This document shows positions 7,630 to 16,637 of a stretch of DNA of 64,000 nucleotides, one piece after another. Numbering within the stretch: position 1 is the stretch's first letter; each line of letters opens with the position of its first letter. The translations under genes and the position numbers were made by a program. The notes beneath the pieces are model-generated. The model had not been told where the DNA came from. It made no database searches and saw only the letters and a list, made by a program, of their open reading frames with translations. Source of the stretch: an uncultured Christensenellaceae bacterium. GTDB lineage: Bacteria; Bacillota; Clostridia; Christensenellales; Borkfalkiaceae. The stretch lies in contig CAJUSA010000006.1 in assembly GCA_910589015.1 (NCBI GenBank), forward strand, positions 24,583-88,582. Direction: 5' to 3'.

Positions 7630-10014
7630 TTATTCCTCTTTTTTGTCGTCGGTCACGGCAGCCTCTGCAAGCAGTTCGCCGTTATCCGCCGCAACCGCGG
7701 CAGCCGCGCTTTTCTTGCCGACGGGGTGCTTTTTGTTCCAGAATACGATTCCGACGACCGCCGCCGCGATCACCGCCGCAAAGATAAACACCGTCCACCA
7801 CCAACTGCCCACAAGGTAGATCATGCACGATACCAGATACGAGGTGCACACCCAGAAAAGCAGCGTCCATTTGAACTTGCCCTTCGGCAATTCGGCTTTC
7901 GCCGTGGCGCATGCCGCAAAGCAAGGGATCGTGAGCATGTTGAACGCGATAAAGGCGATCAGCGCGGGAATGGTGATATTCGTTGCGCCGATCATGGCGA
8001 CGACCTCGGTAATTCCCTCTTCGGTGGAAATATACGCGCCCGCAACCGCCGCGGCAAGCGTGCCGAATGTTGCGATGACGTTTTCCTTTGCGACCAAGCC
8101 CGTGATCGCGGCAACGGCGAACACCCAGCCGTTCGCGCCGAGCTGCGAACCGAACCCGAGCGGCGTGAACAGCGGCTGAATAAGCATGCCGATACTGCCT
8201 AAAATGCTCTGTTCGGCGTGCAGGTTGACCATGATCCCCTCGTACTCGACGAGCAGGAAACGCCAATCCCACGAGAAGGACGAGAGGAACCATATGATGA
8301 TCGTCGAGGCAAAGATGATCGTAAACGCCTTTTTGACGAAATGTTTGGTCTTATCCCACAGGTGGATCATCAGCCCCTTGAAGAGCGGACGGTGGTAAGC
8401 GGGCAGTTCCATGATGAAGGGCGGAACGTCGCCGCGCATGGTCGTACTGCGCATGAGAAGCACGCACACGATCGCCGTAACAATGCCCAACACATACATG
8501 CCGTAGGTGATAAGGTCGGCATTGCCCACGCCGAACGACGTGACGATCGCCCCCGCCACCGCCGTTAAAATGGGCAGTTTGGCGCCGCACGAGAAGAACG
8601 GAATCACGCGAACCGTGGCGGTGCGTTCCTGTTCGTCGGCAAGCGTACGGGTGTTGATCATGGCGGGCAGCGAGCAGCCGAAGCCCATGATCATGGGCAT
8701 GAACGCTCTGCCCGAAAGTCCGAATTTACGGAAAATACGGTCTAAGATGAACGCCACGCGCGCCATGTAGCCCGAATCTTCCAAAATCGAGAAGAAGAGG
8801 AAGAGCACGAGGATCTGCGGCAGGAACCCGAGCACGGCGGAAAGACCGCCCCAGATCCCGTCGACCACAAAGCTGCCCACCCAGGGGGCGGCATGCGAAC
8901 AGCACAGTTCCAACAGCGTGCCGATCCAGCCGATGATCCAGTTCCACAGGTTGGTTATAATCACGCCGGGTGAGAAGAGCGCGCCGTCGTAGAAACAGGC
9001 GACAAGCGTCGTCCAGGCATTTTCTTCCCAACCGAGTCCGCCCTCTTCGACGGCGTCGAAGAGCGTCGGCATCCAGCCCTGCGCCTCGGTAAATCCGTTG
9101 AGAAAGAGCAGATTTTCCGAGAACGTTAAATGGAATATCCCGAGCAGAATAACAAGGAAAATGGGAATGCCCCACACGCGGTGCGTTAAAACCTTGTCGG
9201 CTTTATCCGATTTGGAAAGCACGCGTTCCTCGGTATTCTTTTTCTCGACGACGGAAGAATAATTCGCCGAAATGTATTTGTATCTTGCGTCCGCGACGAT
9301 CGCCTCGAAGTCGGTGCCGAAAGTTTCGTCGGTAAACGTGGCTTTGAATTTATCGACCATCGCAACGAGTTCGGGGTGCATGCCCGCCTCGATCTCGTCC
9401 ATTTCCGAAAGTTTTACGGCATGGAAGAGCGGATTTTCCACCTTCTGCCCATCGAGCGCGATCGCGACGTCGCGGATGAGGTGGGCGATCGGCGAATTTT
9501 TGAGCAGCGTTTCGCCCTTTCTGCCCTCTTTGGAAATTTTGATCGCGCGGTCCATGAGTTCTTTGATCCCCGCGCCCTTCAAAGCAGATATGGCGACGAC
9601 GGGCAGCCCCGTCTTCTCTTCGAGCGCTTTCGCGTCGACGCTGTCGCCGTTCTTTTCCACGGCGTCCATCATGTTGAGCGCGATGATCACAGGAACGTCG
9701 ATTTCCATGAGCTGCGTCGTCAGATAGAGGTTACGCTCGAGGTTGGTCGCGTCGACAATGTTGATAACGCAATCGGGCTTTTCGTCGAGGATATAATTGC
9801 GCGAAACGACTTCTTCGGGCGTGTAAGGCGAAAGGGAATAAATGCCGGGCAGGTCGACGATATCGACCTTTTCCTCGCCCCGTTTATAGGTCCCCTCGCG
9901 CTTATCGACGGTGACGCCCGGCCAGTTGCCGACGTACGCCGTCGAACCCGTCAGAAGGTTAAAAAGCGTCGTTTTACCGCAGTTGGGATTGCCCGCCAAC
10001 GCAAATTTTTTCAT
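7630..10014 (-). CDS. feoB: Ferrous iron transporter FeoB
   Basis: This inner-membrane Fe(II) permease has an N-terminal GTPase domain. G1 GNPNCGKTTLFN, G2 around GNWPGVTVDKREG, G3 DLPGIY, G4 NMMD and G5 SALKG are all present. A helical linker follows, then the polytopic core with two Gate-type repeats. The start at 10014 overlaps the feoA stop as ATGA and has GGAGG upstream; the longer reading from 10038 lies inside feoA. The 794-aa length is normal. Order in the operon is feoA2-feoA-feoB-Cys-rich partner. Confidence 0.97.
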   Translation of the reverse strand: MKKFALAGNPNCGKTTLFNLLTGSTAYVGNWPGVTVDKREGTYKRGEEKVDIVDLPGIYSLSPYTPEEVVSRNYILDEKPDCVINIVDATNLERNLYLTTQLMEIDVPVIIALNMMDAVEKNGDSVDAKALEEKTGLPVVAISALKGAGIKELMDRAIKISKEGRKGETLLKNSPIAHLIRDVAIALDGQKVENPLFHAVKLSEMDEIEAGMHPELVAMVDKFKATFTDETFGTDFEAIVADARYKYISANYSSVVEKKNTEERVLSKSDKADKVLTHRVWGIPIFLVILLGIFHLTFSENLLFLNGFTEAQGWMPTLFDAVEEGGLGWEENAWTTLVACFYDGALFSPGVIITNLWNWIIGWIGTLLELCCSHAAPWVGSFVVDGIWGGLSAVLGFLPQILVLFLFFSILEDSGYMARVAFILDRIFRKFGLSGRAFMPMIMGFGCSLPAMINTRTLADEQERTATVRVIPFFSCGAKLPILTAVAGAIVTSFGVGNADLITYGMYVLGIVTAIVCVLLMRSTTMRGDVPPFIMELPAYHRPLFKGLMIHLWDKTKHFVKKAFTIIFASTIIIWFLSSFSWDWRFLLVEYEGIMVNLHAEQSILGSIGMLIQPLFTPLGFGSQLGANGWVFAVAAITGLVAKENVIATFGTLAAAVAGAYISTEEGITEVVAMIGATNITIPALIAFIAFNMLTIPCFAACATAKAELPKGKFKWTLLFWVCTSYLVSCMIYLVGSWWWTVFIFAAVIAAAVVGIVFWNKKHPVGKKSAAAAVAADNGELLAEAAVTDDKKEE

Positions 10015-10244
10015 TTTTCCGCCTCCATGCTCACACATGCCGCCTCGCTTTTGCGCAGCGTGAGTTCATAGCCGCGGATCGTGATTTCCAACGGATCGCC
10101 GAGCGGCGCCTTCTTTTTGAGCAGGACGTCCGCACCGGGCGTCACGCCCATGTCGAACAGTCTGCGCCGTATTTTACCCTCGCCCGAAACGGTTTTAATC
10201 TTCCCCTTTTCGCCGACGGCAAAATCACTCAATAACTTTTCCAT
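10011..10244 (-). CDS. feoA: FeoA family protein
   Basis: This small SH3-like cytosolic partner of FeoB (77 aa) contains the FeoA pattern RRRLFDMGVTPGADVLL followed by GDPLEITIRGYELTLRKSEA. The ATG at 10244 has AGGA seven bases upstream; the codon at 10265 that would extend the frame is TTG and less likely. Its last bases overlap the feoB start as ATGA, indicating translational coupling. The gap to the upstream feoA copy (10266-10319) contains a piece of the dispersed repeat (ATTCCTCGACAAGCTCGGAA). Confidence 0.93.
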   Translation of the reverse strand: MEKLLSDFAVGEKGKIKTVSGEGKIRRRLFDMGVTPGADVLLKKKAPLGDPLEITIRGYELTLRKSEAACVSMEAEK

Positions 10245-10319
10245 ATATGTATCCTGTCCTTCCAATTTTTTATGAATGATTTTTTCGGATTCCTCGACAA
10301 GCTCGGAATGACGATAATC

Positions 10320-10532
10320 TTACGCCACGAAAATATGCGACGAAAGATTTCTGTCGAGCGCGAGCCGCCCTTCCTTTACGGCGCACACCGCACTGCCGCC
10401 GCTCGACGACAACACCGTGATCTTCCCCTGCACGAGCACGCCGAGGTTGGCAAGGTGTTTTTTGGTCTTTTCGTCTGCGACGATTTTTACGATTTTCATT
10501 TCCTGCCCGACGGGCGCAAGGATAAGCGGCAT
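10320..10532 (-). CDS. Second FeoA-domain protein
   Basis: It is a 70-aa FeoA-like SH3 domain: PLILAPVGQEMKIVKIVADEK, HLANLGVLVQGKITVL, then GRLALDRNLSSHIFV. Two different feoA genes before feoB is a common clostridial arrangement. The ATG at 10532 follows GGAGAG. It is the first gene of the feo transcript, directly downstream of the paired operator-like repeats (10551-10602) and the promoter at 10609-10637, so its expression should follow iron supply. Confidence 0.88.
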   Translation of the reverse strand: MPLILAPVGQEMKIVKIVADEKTKKHLANLGVLVQGKITVLSSSGGSAVCAVKEGRLALDRNLSSHIFVA

Positions 10533-10550
10533 AATCTCTCCGTTTTTGCA

Positions 10551-10637
10551 AGTTCGCAATGGCGAACTTCAATCGATAAATTTAAGTTCGCCATTGCGAA
10601 CTGTTAATATCTTATCACCTTTTTTTCACGCCGTCAA
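10551..10637 (-). promoter_or_regulatory. feo promoter and paired operator-like inverted repeat
   Basis: On the minus strand TTGACG (10637-10632) and TAAGAT (10614-10609) are 17 bp apart, giving a start near 10602. Two perfect 19-mer arms, AGTTCGCAATGGCGAACTT at 10551-10569 and its exact complement at 10584-10602, occupy the first 50 transcribed bases. Each arm contains its own dyad GTTCGC-N4-GCGAAC. This fits two operator sites for a metal-dependent repressor (Fur or DtxR type, inferred). As RNA it would also form a 19-bp hairpin. Confidence 0.75.
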
Positions 10638-10639
10638 CT

Positions 10640-10835
10640 ATTTTGCGGTAAATTTTTCAAAAAAATTTGAACAAATTGCAAAGAACTGCCGCCCGCGCAT
10701 TCATATCCCCGCAAACCCGTGTCGCCCTGTCGCCCCGCACTTGTCACCCCCCCCCCGAAAAAAACTTGTCGCCCTGAGCGTAGCCGAAGGGTCTTTCCTG
10801 AGATTTTTCGACAGGCTCAGCATGACGAAAGGCTG
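10640..10835. repeat. Intergenic spacer with dispersed repeat
   Basis: Beyond the feo promoter the spacer to 10882 holds no supported gene. CTTGTCGCCCTGAGCGTAGC..GGTCTT and TTTTTCGACAGGCTCAGCATGAC (about 10766-10835) are divergent copies of the dispersed repeat family. Confidence 0.7.
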
Positions 10836-10845
10836 ACAATGTTCG

Positions 10846-10873
10846 ATAAAAAAATCCCCGTCAAAGACGGGGA
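10846..10873 (-). terminator. Terminator of the padR-HAAS operon
   Basis: TCCCCGTC-AAA-GACGGGGA (10855-10873) is followed on the minus strand by TTTTTTTATCG, nine bases past the stop of the HAAS/DUF4097 gene. Confidence 0.85.
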
Positions 10874-10882
10874 AGTTTTTCT

Positions 10883-12463
10883 TTACGAAACAAAATCCAT
10901 TCTGATCGAACCGTTGCTCACTTTCAAATAGAGTTTCCAATCGCCCGAGTCGCTGTCTTTTAAGTTGCTCGATCCGTTCTGCACTTTGGTTTCCACGCTG
11001 TACTGCCGATACTCGCCCACGATCGAACCGCTGATCGAACCGTTGCTCACCTGCAAAGAGATATCCTCGCTTGTAAGCCGTTCGCATGAAATCATGCCGT
11101 TTTGCGTTTTTCCTTTGACGATTTTGCCCTGCGAATTTTTCAGTCTGATCCCGCCGTTATTGGTAGAAACGTCGATTTGATCCGCATTCACATGATCGAA
11201 CGTGATATAGCCATTATCGCTATCTGCCATAATACTCGCGGCAGTCAACCCCTTTACGGAAATCATGCCGTTATCGGTTGAAAGATTTACGGATCCCATC
11301 GGCATTTCCCAACGGACGTCCTGCTCTCCGCCGCCGTCGAGCGAAAGATAACCGTTATTCACGCTTACAAACAGATCGCCCTCATAGAGATTCGGAAGAT
11401 AGAGCGTCGCCGCGTTTTGTGCGGAAATGACGGTGGAATAAAGTATTCCGCGTTTCCAAACCTGTTTATGATGTTCCCAAAAATCACGACCCCAGATGCC
11501 GCTTTTCAGCGTTACCGTGCCGTTTTCGTTGCCGTATTCCAAAGGCAATTCGACGTTTTCGGTATAGACGAGCGAAACGGTCTGCTCGACTGTGGGAACG
11601 ACTTTCACGCGCAGATTATCCACTTGCAAACGAACGGCGCCCGAACTGACGTCGATTTCTTCCGTACGCACAACGCATTCGCCGACATCCGCCAGTTTGG
11701 TCCAATCTTCGCCAAGTTCATGAAACCCGAACCAACCGACCCCGCCGCCGACCAGCAAGAAAATCAAGCCGACCGCTAAGGTGGCAACCCAATGCGACTG
11801 TGCAATCTTACCCGAGGAACGGTTTTCTCTGCGGAACATCAAACGGAAAAACGCGCCCACACCCTTAGATAACGGTTTCACCGTGATTTCGAACAGCATC
11901 GCCAGCCCGAAAAAGACGGCTGCCGCGCCGAACTGCGCAACCGCGATCATGGCGTTGTTCGGAATCAGACCGAACGACATGACGAGCGTATACAACCCCG
12001 CCACGCCGAACCCGACGACGAGCGCGATATCGGCAATCAGCAGCGACAGAACGACGATGCTCGCCGCAAGCGCCAGCACGAACCCGATTATATAAACGGG
12101 GATCAACAGAATCGTGATGATCGCGCTGCGCTTTTTTTGCGGCGGACGACGGTCTTGCCGCTCGTACGATTTGCGGCGCGGGCGGTCGAAATCGTCCTCG
12201 TAATCGTCGCGCCCGGGCGAATAGAATTCTTTTCGCGACGGACGGCGGCGGCGATCGTTGATGCTGCCCTCGTTTGCATTAAAGTAATCGGAGGCAACCT
12301 GCTCGGGCGATTCGAGCGTTGCAAAAATTTCACGCGTGGTTTTGCCGCGTTCATAAGATTCGTCGATGATCTCGGCGTAATACTCGATCAGTTCCTCTTT
12401 TTCCGATTCGGGTATGCGCCCCAAAGCATTCCTGAGTCTACGAAGATATTTTCTCTTTGTCAT
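10883..12463 (-). CDS. HAAS (DUF1700) membrane protein with DUF4097 beta-helix domain
   Basis: The N-terminal region begins MTKRKYLRRLRNALGRIPESEKEELIEYYAEIIDE, the HAAS/DUF1700 signature found next to PadR regulators. An Arg-rich linker leads to about five TM helices, and the C-terminal 230 residues are a repetitive beta-strand region (NNGYLSLDGG, DNGMISVKG, NGSISGSIVG) typical of DUF4097 putative adhesin/bactofilin-like domains outside the membrane. The start at 12463 overlaps the padR stop as ATGA and has AAGGAGAGG upstream. The pair is probably an autoregulated envelope-sensing module; the signal is unknown. Confidence 0.85.
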   Translation of the reverse strand: MTKRKYLRRLRNALGRIPESEKEELIEYYAEIIDESYERGKTTREIFATLESPEQVASDYFNANEGSINDRRRRPSRKEFYSPGRDDYEDDFDRPRRKSYERQDRRPPQKKRSAIITILLIPVYIIGFVLALAASIVVLSLLIADIALVVGFGVAGLYTLVMSFGLIPNNAMIAVAQFGAAAVFFGLAMLFEITVKPLSKGVGAFFRLMFRRENRSSGKIAQSHWVATLAVGLIFLLVGGGVGWFGFHELGEDWTKLADVGECVVRTEEIDVSSGAVRLQVDNLRVKVVPTVEQTVSLVYTENVELPLEYGNENGTVTLKSGIWGRDFWEHHKQVWKRGILYSTVISAQNAATLYLPNLYEGDLFVSVNNGYLSLDGGGEQDVRWEMPMGSVNLSTDNGMISVKGLTAASIMADSDNGYITFDHVNADQIDVSTNNGGIRLKNSQGKIVKGKTQNGMISCERLTSEDISLQVSNGSISGSIVGEYRQYSVETKVQNGSSNLKDSDSGDWKLYLKVSNGSIRMDFVS

Positions 12464-12771
12464 TCGTCCTCTCCTTGAATAAACGCATAAATTTTTCTCA
12501 TATCCCGCCATTCGCGGTTGAATTTTTCTAACCTGCCCAGTCCTTCGCGGGTAATGCGGTAGTATCTTCTGAGTCTGCCGCCATGCTCGCGGGTGTAAGT
12601 GACGAGCTGCCCCGCCGATTCCAGCCTTCTCAGTATGGGGTAAAGCGTCGATTCCGAAACTTCGATGAGCGGTGAAAGTTCCGAAACGATTTGGTAGCCG
12701 TAAGAATCCCCGCGCTTTAACAGCGCGAGAACGCAGACGTCTAACAAACCCTTTTTCATCTGAATTTCCAT
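12460..12771 (-). CDS. PadR-family transcriptional regulator
   Basis: This 103-aa winged-helix protein has the PadR signature MKKGLLDVCVLALLKRGDSYGYQI, then LYPILRRLESAGQL and YYRITREGL. Family members repress their own operon through an ATAC/GTAT-type palindrome. The ATG at 12771 has AAAGGGG upstream; the codon at 12804 lies inside the -10 region and is unlikely. It is coupled to the downstream HAAS gene by a 4-base overlap. Confidence 0.93.
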   Translation of the reverse strand: MEIQMKKGLLDVCVLALLKRGDSYGYQIVSELSPLIEVSESTLYPILRRLESAGQLVTYTREHGGRLRRYYRITREGLGRLEKFNREWRDMRKIYAFIQGEDE

Positions 12772-12793
12772 GCTTGATACCCCTTTACACACA

Positions 12794-12824
12794 ATACTAT
12801 ACATTACATAGTATGTATTGTCAA
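12794..12824 (-). promoter_or_regulatory. padR promoter with embedded PadR-type operator
   Basis: On the minus strand TTGACA (12824-12819) and TATAGT (12801-12796) are 17 bp apart. The palindrome ATACTAT-N7-ATAGTAT (12794-12814) covers the -10 and most of the spacer, so bound PadR would occlude polymerase. Autorepression is the inferred logic. Confidence 0.85.
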
Positions 12825-12871
12825 GCGTTTGTGCGAAGTTTTTTCAAAAAAATTTTTTCGTTTTTCCGCGC

Positions 12872-12900
12872 TTGTCATCGGGCATGATTTATGATACAAT
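12872..12900 (+). promoter_or_regulatory. Promoter predicting a leaderless M48 transcript
   Basis: TTGTCA (12872-12877) and TACAAT (12895-12900) are 17 bp apart. The gene's ATG begins at 12907, seven bases after the -10, which is where transcription should start. Confidence 0.75.
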
Positions 12901-12906
12901 CAAAAT

Positions 12907-14952
12907 ATGAAAAATAAATTTCTTACTTTTTCGGCGGTTTTTGTCGGACTGATTTTATACGTCGCCGCGCCCGCATTCCTTTTCGTGTATTGTTCCGTGC
13001 CCTATCCCGCGGGAATCACGCTCGCCGCATTCGGTGCGGTCTGTCTGATTGTCTGTGCGGTTGCCGATGCCGTTCTTGCAAAGCGCAACATGAAAAAATT
13101 TCTCGAAACGCCGCTCGACACATATTATAACCGTCTCGAGAACCGCCGCGAGCAGATTCTGAACGAATTCGAAAAGGAAACGGCAAAGCTCGACCGCCTG
13201 TTGCGCAAAGCCTTTCTTTACAATCTCTTTCTTGCATTCTCCTGCCTGTGCGTAAGCTGCGGCGTAGTCATTCTCATGCGCGCATTTGTTCCGCTGAGCG
13301 AGGATTTACCGCTTACGGGGCTGATCGCCATCGCCTTTATGGTTTGCGCTTTTCTTTACATTTTTTATCTTCCCGTTCTGGCGACGCTTTACCGCAAGCC
13401 GCCGCGCCGTATTGCGGGCAGAAATGCACAGTTTGCGCTTGACAGGAAAGAATACCCCCTTTTTTACGCGATTGCCGACCGCTGCGCCAAGGCAGTGGGA
13501 TTTGCAGGCAAGTTTTACCTTCTGCTCGACGACGGCGACGGCATTTCGATTTCGCAAGAGGACGGCACGGTTTTCGTTTGTCTTTCGCCCACGCTTGCGC
13601 CGCTTTTAACGGAAGAAGAGCTGCAAGCCGTGCTCGTTCACGAATTCGCGCACGTCGTGCACGCCGATACGGCGCGCACCGAAAAATACAAAACGGCCGT
13701 TTACCGTTACAGCGAACGCGAAATATTCGGAAAATACGCTAATTTGTTTTTTTCGTATTTCGGGGATGTGATCAAAGACGAAATCGAAAATATTCAATGT
13801 TATTCTTCCGCCGTCTGCGAACAGAACGCCGACGAAGAAGTGAAACGCCATGCCGACGCGCAGGCGTTTTTGGACGCAACGGCGAAATCCTATTTGTTTT
13901 CCGAAGTATTCCGCGAGCCGATCGTAGAATTTTCTTACGGCGTTTATGCGGCAGAAACCCCGCCCGACGATTTTTACAAACAAAAAATCGAATATTTCAA
14001 GGAACATGCGCAAGAAGTATATCCGCACGCGCTCGAAATCATGATGCGCCGTCTGCCCGCCCGCACCGACAGCCACCCCACCTTTGCGATGCGCGCCGCC
14101 GCATTCGGCATCACGCAGTTCGATCCTTTTCAGTACCCCGAAGGCGATTTTCTTGCCGAGGCATTGCGCTACACCGCCGCGTGCGACAGGGAATTAACGC
14201 ATTTCCTCACCCTGCAATGGAAACAGCTGCGCGAAGATCGCTACGAGGACGTACAGGAAAATACCGAGCGCTACGAAAGCGCGCCCGATCGGGCAAGCGA
14301 AGCCGACCGCCTCATTGCACTGAGCGATTACTTCGGAACCGATTACGAAAAAGCGCTGCCGCTCGCCGATAAAATCCTGCAAGAGGACGAAACCTGCAAC
14401 TGCGCGCGGTTTTATAAGGGCATGATTTTATGCACCCGCGACGACGAAAGCGGCTTGCCGCTGCTTAAAAAAGCAATTTGCCGCGACTATGAACTCATTG
14501 ACTCGCTCGATCTTTACGGCGAATGCGTGCTACGCACGGGCAAACAGGAACTGTTAGACGAAATGCGCGCCACGCAGACGCCTTTCGTGCAGGAAATCCT
14601 TGACGGCGTGAAAAAGCGCATGAAAAAGAGTTACTTCAAAATCAACCGCTCGACGCTGACCGCCTGCCCGCAAAACGAACGGACGGAAAAAATCATCCGC
14701 TCGGTGGAAGATCTGGTGCAGATCACCATGAAAGAAATCTATCTGTGCGGCGGAAAAGAGTTTAACGGAATAAAACGTTATTACCTCTTTGCGCCTTATC
14801 CCGCCGACGAACGCTGCGGAAAAATCGCCTACCGCTTACAGCGCTACTTTTCCCTGATCAAAAACAAGGACGAAGATTATATCATTCGGTTCTGCAAACC
14901 GAACGAGGCGATTTACCGCCATGCCAAAACGTTGGGCGTAAAAATCGCGTAG
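12907..14952 (+). CDS. M48-like membrane zinc metallopeptidase
   Basis: Four TM helices in two pairs (about residues 6-55 and 103-160) precede a cytosolic or surface protease domain with the zinc motif HEFAH (245-249) and a downstream EQNADEE region that supplies the third ligand in M48 enzymes. The C-terminal half (about 430-680) is tetratricopeptide-like at first and then unrecognised. Such HtpX/Ste24-type proteases degrade damaged membrane proteins. There is no Shine-Dalgarno sequence before the ATG and the promoter places +1 on it. The gene is 681 aa, longer than simple HtpX, and is divergent from padR. Confidence 0.82.
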   Translation: MKNKFLTFSAVFVGLILYVAAPAFLFVYCSVPYPAGITLAAFGAVCLIVCAVADAVLAKRNMKKFLETPLDTYYNRLENRREQILNEFEKETAKLDRLLRKAFLYNLFLAFSCLCVSCGVVILMRAFVPLSEDLPLTGLIAIAFMVCAFLYIFYLPVLATLYRKPPRRIAGRNAQFALDRKEYPLFYAIADRCAKAVGFAGKFYLLLDDGDGISISQEDGTVFVCLSPTLAPLLTEEELQAVLVHEFAHVVHADTARTEKYKTAVYRYSEREIFGKYANLFFSYFGDVIKDEIENIQCYSSAVCEQNADEEVKRHADAQAFLDATAKSYLFSEVFREPIVEFSYGVYAAETPPDDFYKQKIEYFKEHAQEVYPHALEIMMRRLPARTDSHPTFAMRAAAFGITQFDPFQYPEGDFLAEALRYTAACDRELTHFLTLQWKQLREDRYEDVQENTERYESAPDRASEADRLIALSDYFGTDYEKALPLADKILQEDETCNCARFYKGMILCTRDDESGLPLLKKAICRDYELIDSLDLYGECVLRTGKQELLDEMRATQTPFVQEILDGVKKRMKKSYFKINRSTLTACPQNERTEKIIRSVEDLVQITMKEIYLCGGKEFNGIKRYYLFAPYPADERCGKIAYRLQRYFSLIKNKDEDYIIRFCKPNEAIYRHAKTLGVKIA

Positions 14953-14959
14953 CAACGCA

Positions 14960-14997
14960 AAAAAAGACAGCCGACGCATTGCGTCGGCTGTCTTTTT
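14960..14997. terminator. Bidirectional terminator between M48 gene and trxA
   Basis: AAAAAGACAGCCGACGC and GCGTCGGCTGTCTTTTT form a stem of about 17 bp with a very short loop. T tracts follow on both strands, serving the convergent M48 gene and trxA. Confidence 0.9.
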
Positions 14998-15006
14998 AAT
15001 TTGAAT

Positions 15007-15321
15007 TTACAAATGCGCTTTGAGGAATGCGCGCATGGTATCCTCGGGCACAAACCCGAGGTTATGCCCCGCCACTTTTTCCCCGTCGAAAACGTATACG
15101 TCGGGAATGGAAAAAATGCCGAGTTCCGCGGCGGTTTCGCCCTCGTCGTCGACGTTGATCTTGACGAATTCCGCGTCGAACTCACCCGCTAACGTTTCGA
15201 GCACGGGCGCGAGCATTCTGCACGGGCCGCACCACGCCGCCCAAAAATCGCACACGATCTTCTTGCCCGCCGCCTGCAATTCCTTTAATTCCTTACCGCT
15301 GATTTCTCTTACCTTACCCAT
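15007..15321 (-). CDS. trxA: Thioredoxin
   Basis: A 104-aa thioredoxin-fold protein with the active site WCGPC in DFWAAWCGPCRML and the cis-Pro region SIPDVYVF. It is the general cytosolic disulfide reductant. The start at 15321 has AAGGAGA upstream and overlaps the last eight bases of hisS, so the two are translationally coupled. It is the last gene of the long minus-strand run and ends at the terminator at 14960-14997. Confidence 0.93.
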   Translation of the reverse strand: MGKVREISGKELKELQAAGKKIVCDFWAAWCGPCRMLAPVLETLAGEFDAEFVKINVDDEGETAAELGIFSIPDVYVFDGEKVAGHNLGFVPEDTMRAFLKAHL

Positions 15322-16588
15322 TTTCTATTTCTCCTTTTCTTTTGGCTATATATTGCGCCAATTCGCAGAATTTTACGCGTTCGGAAGAAGAATTTTTCAT
15401 ATCCTTCACTTCCGCCGCGCCCTCTTCGAGCTCGCTCGAACCAACAACCGCAACGAAGCGCGCGCCCCGCTTGTCGGCGTATTTGAACTGCGCCTTTACC
15501 GACCGCGCCATTAAATCGGTTTCGCACGATAACCCCGCGCGCCGCAATTCCTGCGCCAGCAGGAAGGCTTTCTCGCGGCAGGGCGCGTCCATGCCCGCCA
15601 GATAACAGTCGAGAGCCGCCTCGTCGGGCAGCGCGGTATTCTCTGCGGAAAGCACCATCAGCAAACGTTCGAGCCCCGCCGCAAATCCCACGGCGGGCAC
15701 GCTCTTCGAGCCGAGTTGTTCGAGCAGCGAATCGTATCTTCCGCCGCCGAGCACCGTGCCCTGCGCTCCTGCCGCCGCCGAAGTGAACTCGAACACCGTG
15801 CGCGAATAATAATCGAGACCGCGCACGATCGAAGGATTTACGGTATAATGGATCCCCGCGCCATCTAACAGCGTTTTCACTTCGTTAAAGTGCGCGCGGC
15901 AGTCGCCGCAAAGATAATCGAGCATACGCGGCGCACCCGCCGTGATCGCCTTGCACCCCTCTTCCTTGCAGTCGATCATACGCATGGGATTTTTCTCGAA
16001 CCGCGCCTTACAATCGGCGCACATAGAGGAAAGGTGCGGGCGGAAATATTCTTTTAACGCTTGATGATATTGCGCGCGGCAGGTTTTGCAACCGATCGAA
16101 TTGATCTGCAAAGCAACGTTTTTTAAGCCCAAATCGCGCAGAAATCCGTCGGCAAGCGCAATGATTTCCGCATCGGCGACCGCCCCTTCCGCGCCGTATA
16201 ATTCCGCACCGAACTGATGAAATTCTCTCAGCCTGCCCGCCTGCGGACGCTCGTAACGGAACGCCGAAATGAGGTAATACGCCTTAAACGGCAACACGCC
16301 GCCGCCGAGCGAATGTTCGACGAACGAGCGCGCCACGCCCGCCGTACCCTCGGGGCGCAGCGTAACGGAACGGTTGCCCTTGTCGAGAAAGGTATACATT
16401 TCCTTGCCGACGATATCGGTCGTGTCGCCCACGCCGCGCGCGAACAGTTCAGTATGCTCGAACACGGGCGTACGGATCTCGCGGAATCCGTAGCGTTCCG
16501 CGCAGGCTCTCGCCGTATTTTCGACGTGATGCCAAAGATATACTTCGGCAGGCAGCACGTCCTTCGTTCCCTTGGGAATATTGATCAT
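15314..16588 (-). CDS. hisS: Histidine--tRNA ligase
   Basis: This class II aminoacyl-tRNA synthetase shows motif 1 around FREIRTPVFEHTELFARGVG, motif 2 VTLRPEGTAGVAR, the histidine-specific region VRGLDYYSRTVFEF, and motif 3 with GGGRYDSLLEQLG, then an anticodon-binding domain. The length of 424 aa is normal. Unusually for HisRS, it also has four Cys pairs in CKTCRAQYHQ..CADCKARF..CLCGDCRAHF, a common zinc-like insertion in clostridial enzymes. It lies 49 bp downstream of hslU. No T-box leader was seen. Confidence 0.96.
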   Translation of the reverse strand: MINIPKGTKDVLPAEVYLWHHVENTARACAERYGFREIRTPVFEHTELFARGVGDTTDIVGKEMYTFLDKGNRSVTLRPEGTAGVARSFVEHSLGGGVLPFKAYYLISAFRYERPQAGRLREFHQFGAELYGAEGAVADAEIIALADGFLRDLGLKNVALQINSIGCKTCRAQYHQALKEYFRPHLSSMCADCKARFEKNPMRMIDCKEEGCKAITAGAPRMLDYLCGDCRAHFNEVKTLLDGAGIHYTVNPSIVRGLDYYSRTVFEFTSAAAGAQGTVLGGGRYDSLLEQLGSKSVPAVGFAAGLERLLMVLSAENTALPDEAALDCYLAGMDAPCREKAFLLAQELRRAGLSCETDLMARSVKAQFKYADKRGARFVAVVGSSELEEGAAEVKDMKNSSSERVKFCELAQYIAKRKGEIENG

Positions 16589-16637
16589 TTTATCTACCTT
16601 TCCTTAACCGTTCTGATGAAATGAAGAAAACTGTGAA

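Noticed and set aside
10011..10265. FeoA starting at 10265
   Set aside because: The codon there is TTG without a proper ribosome site, whereas the ATG at 10244 has AGGA at seven bases.
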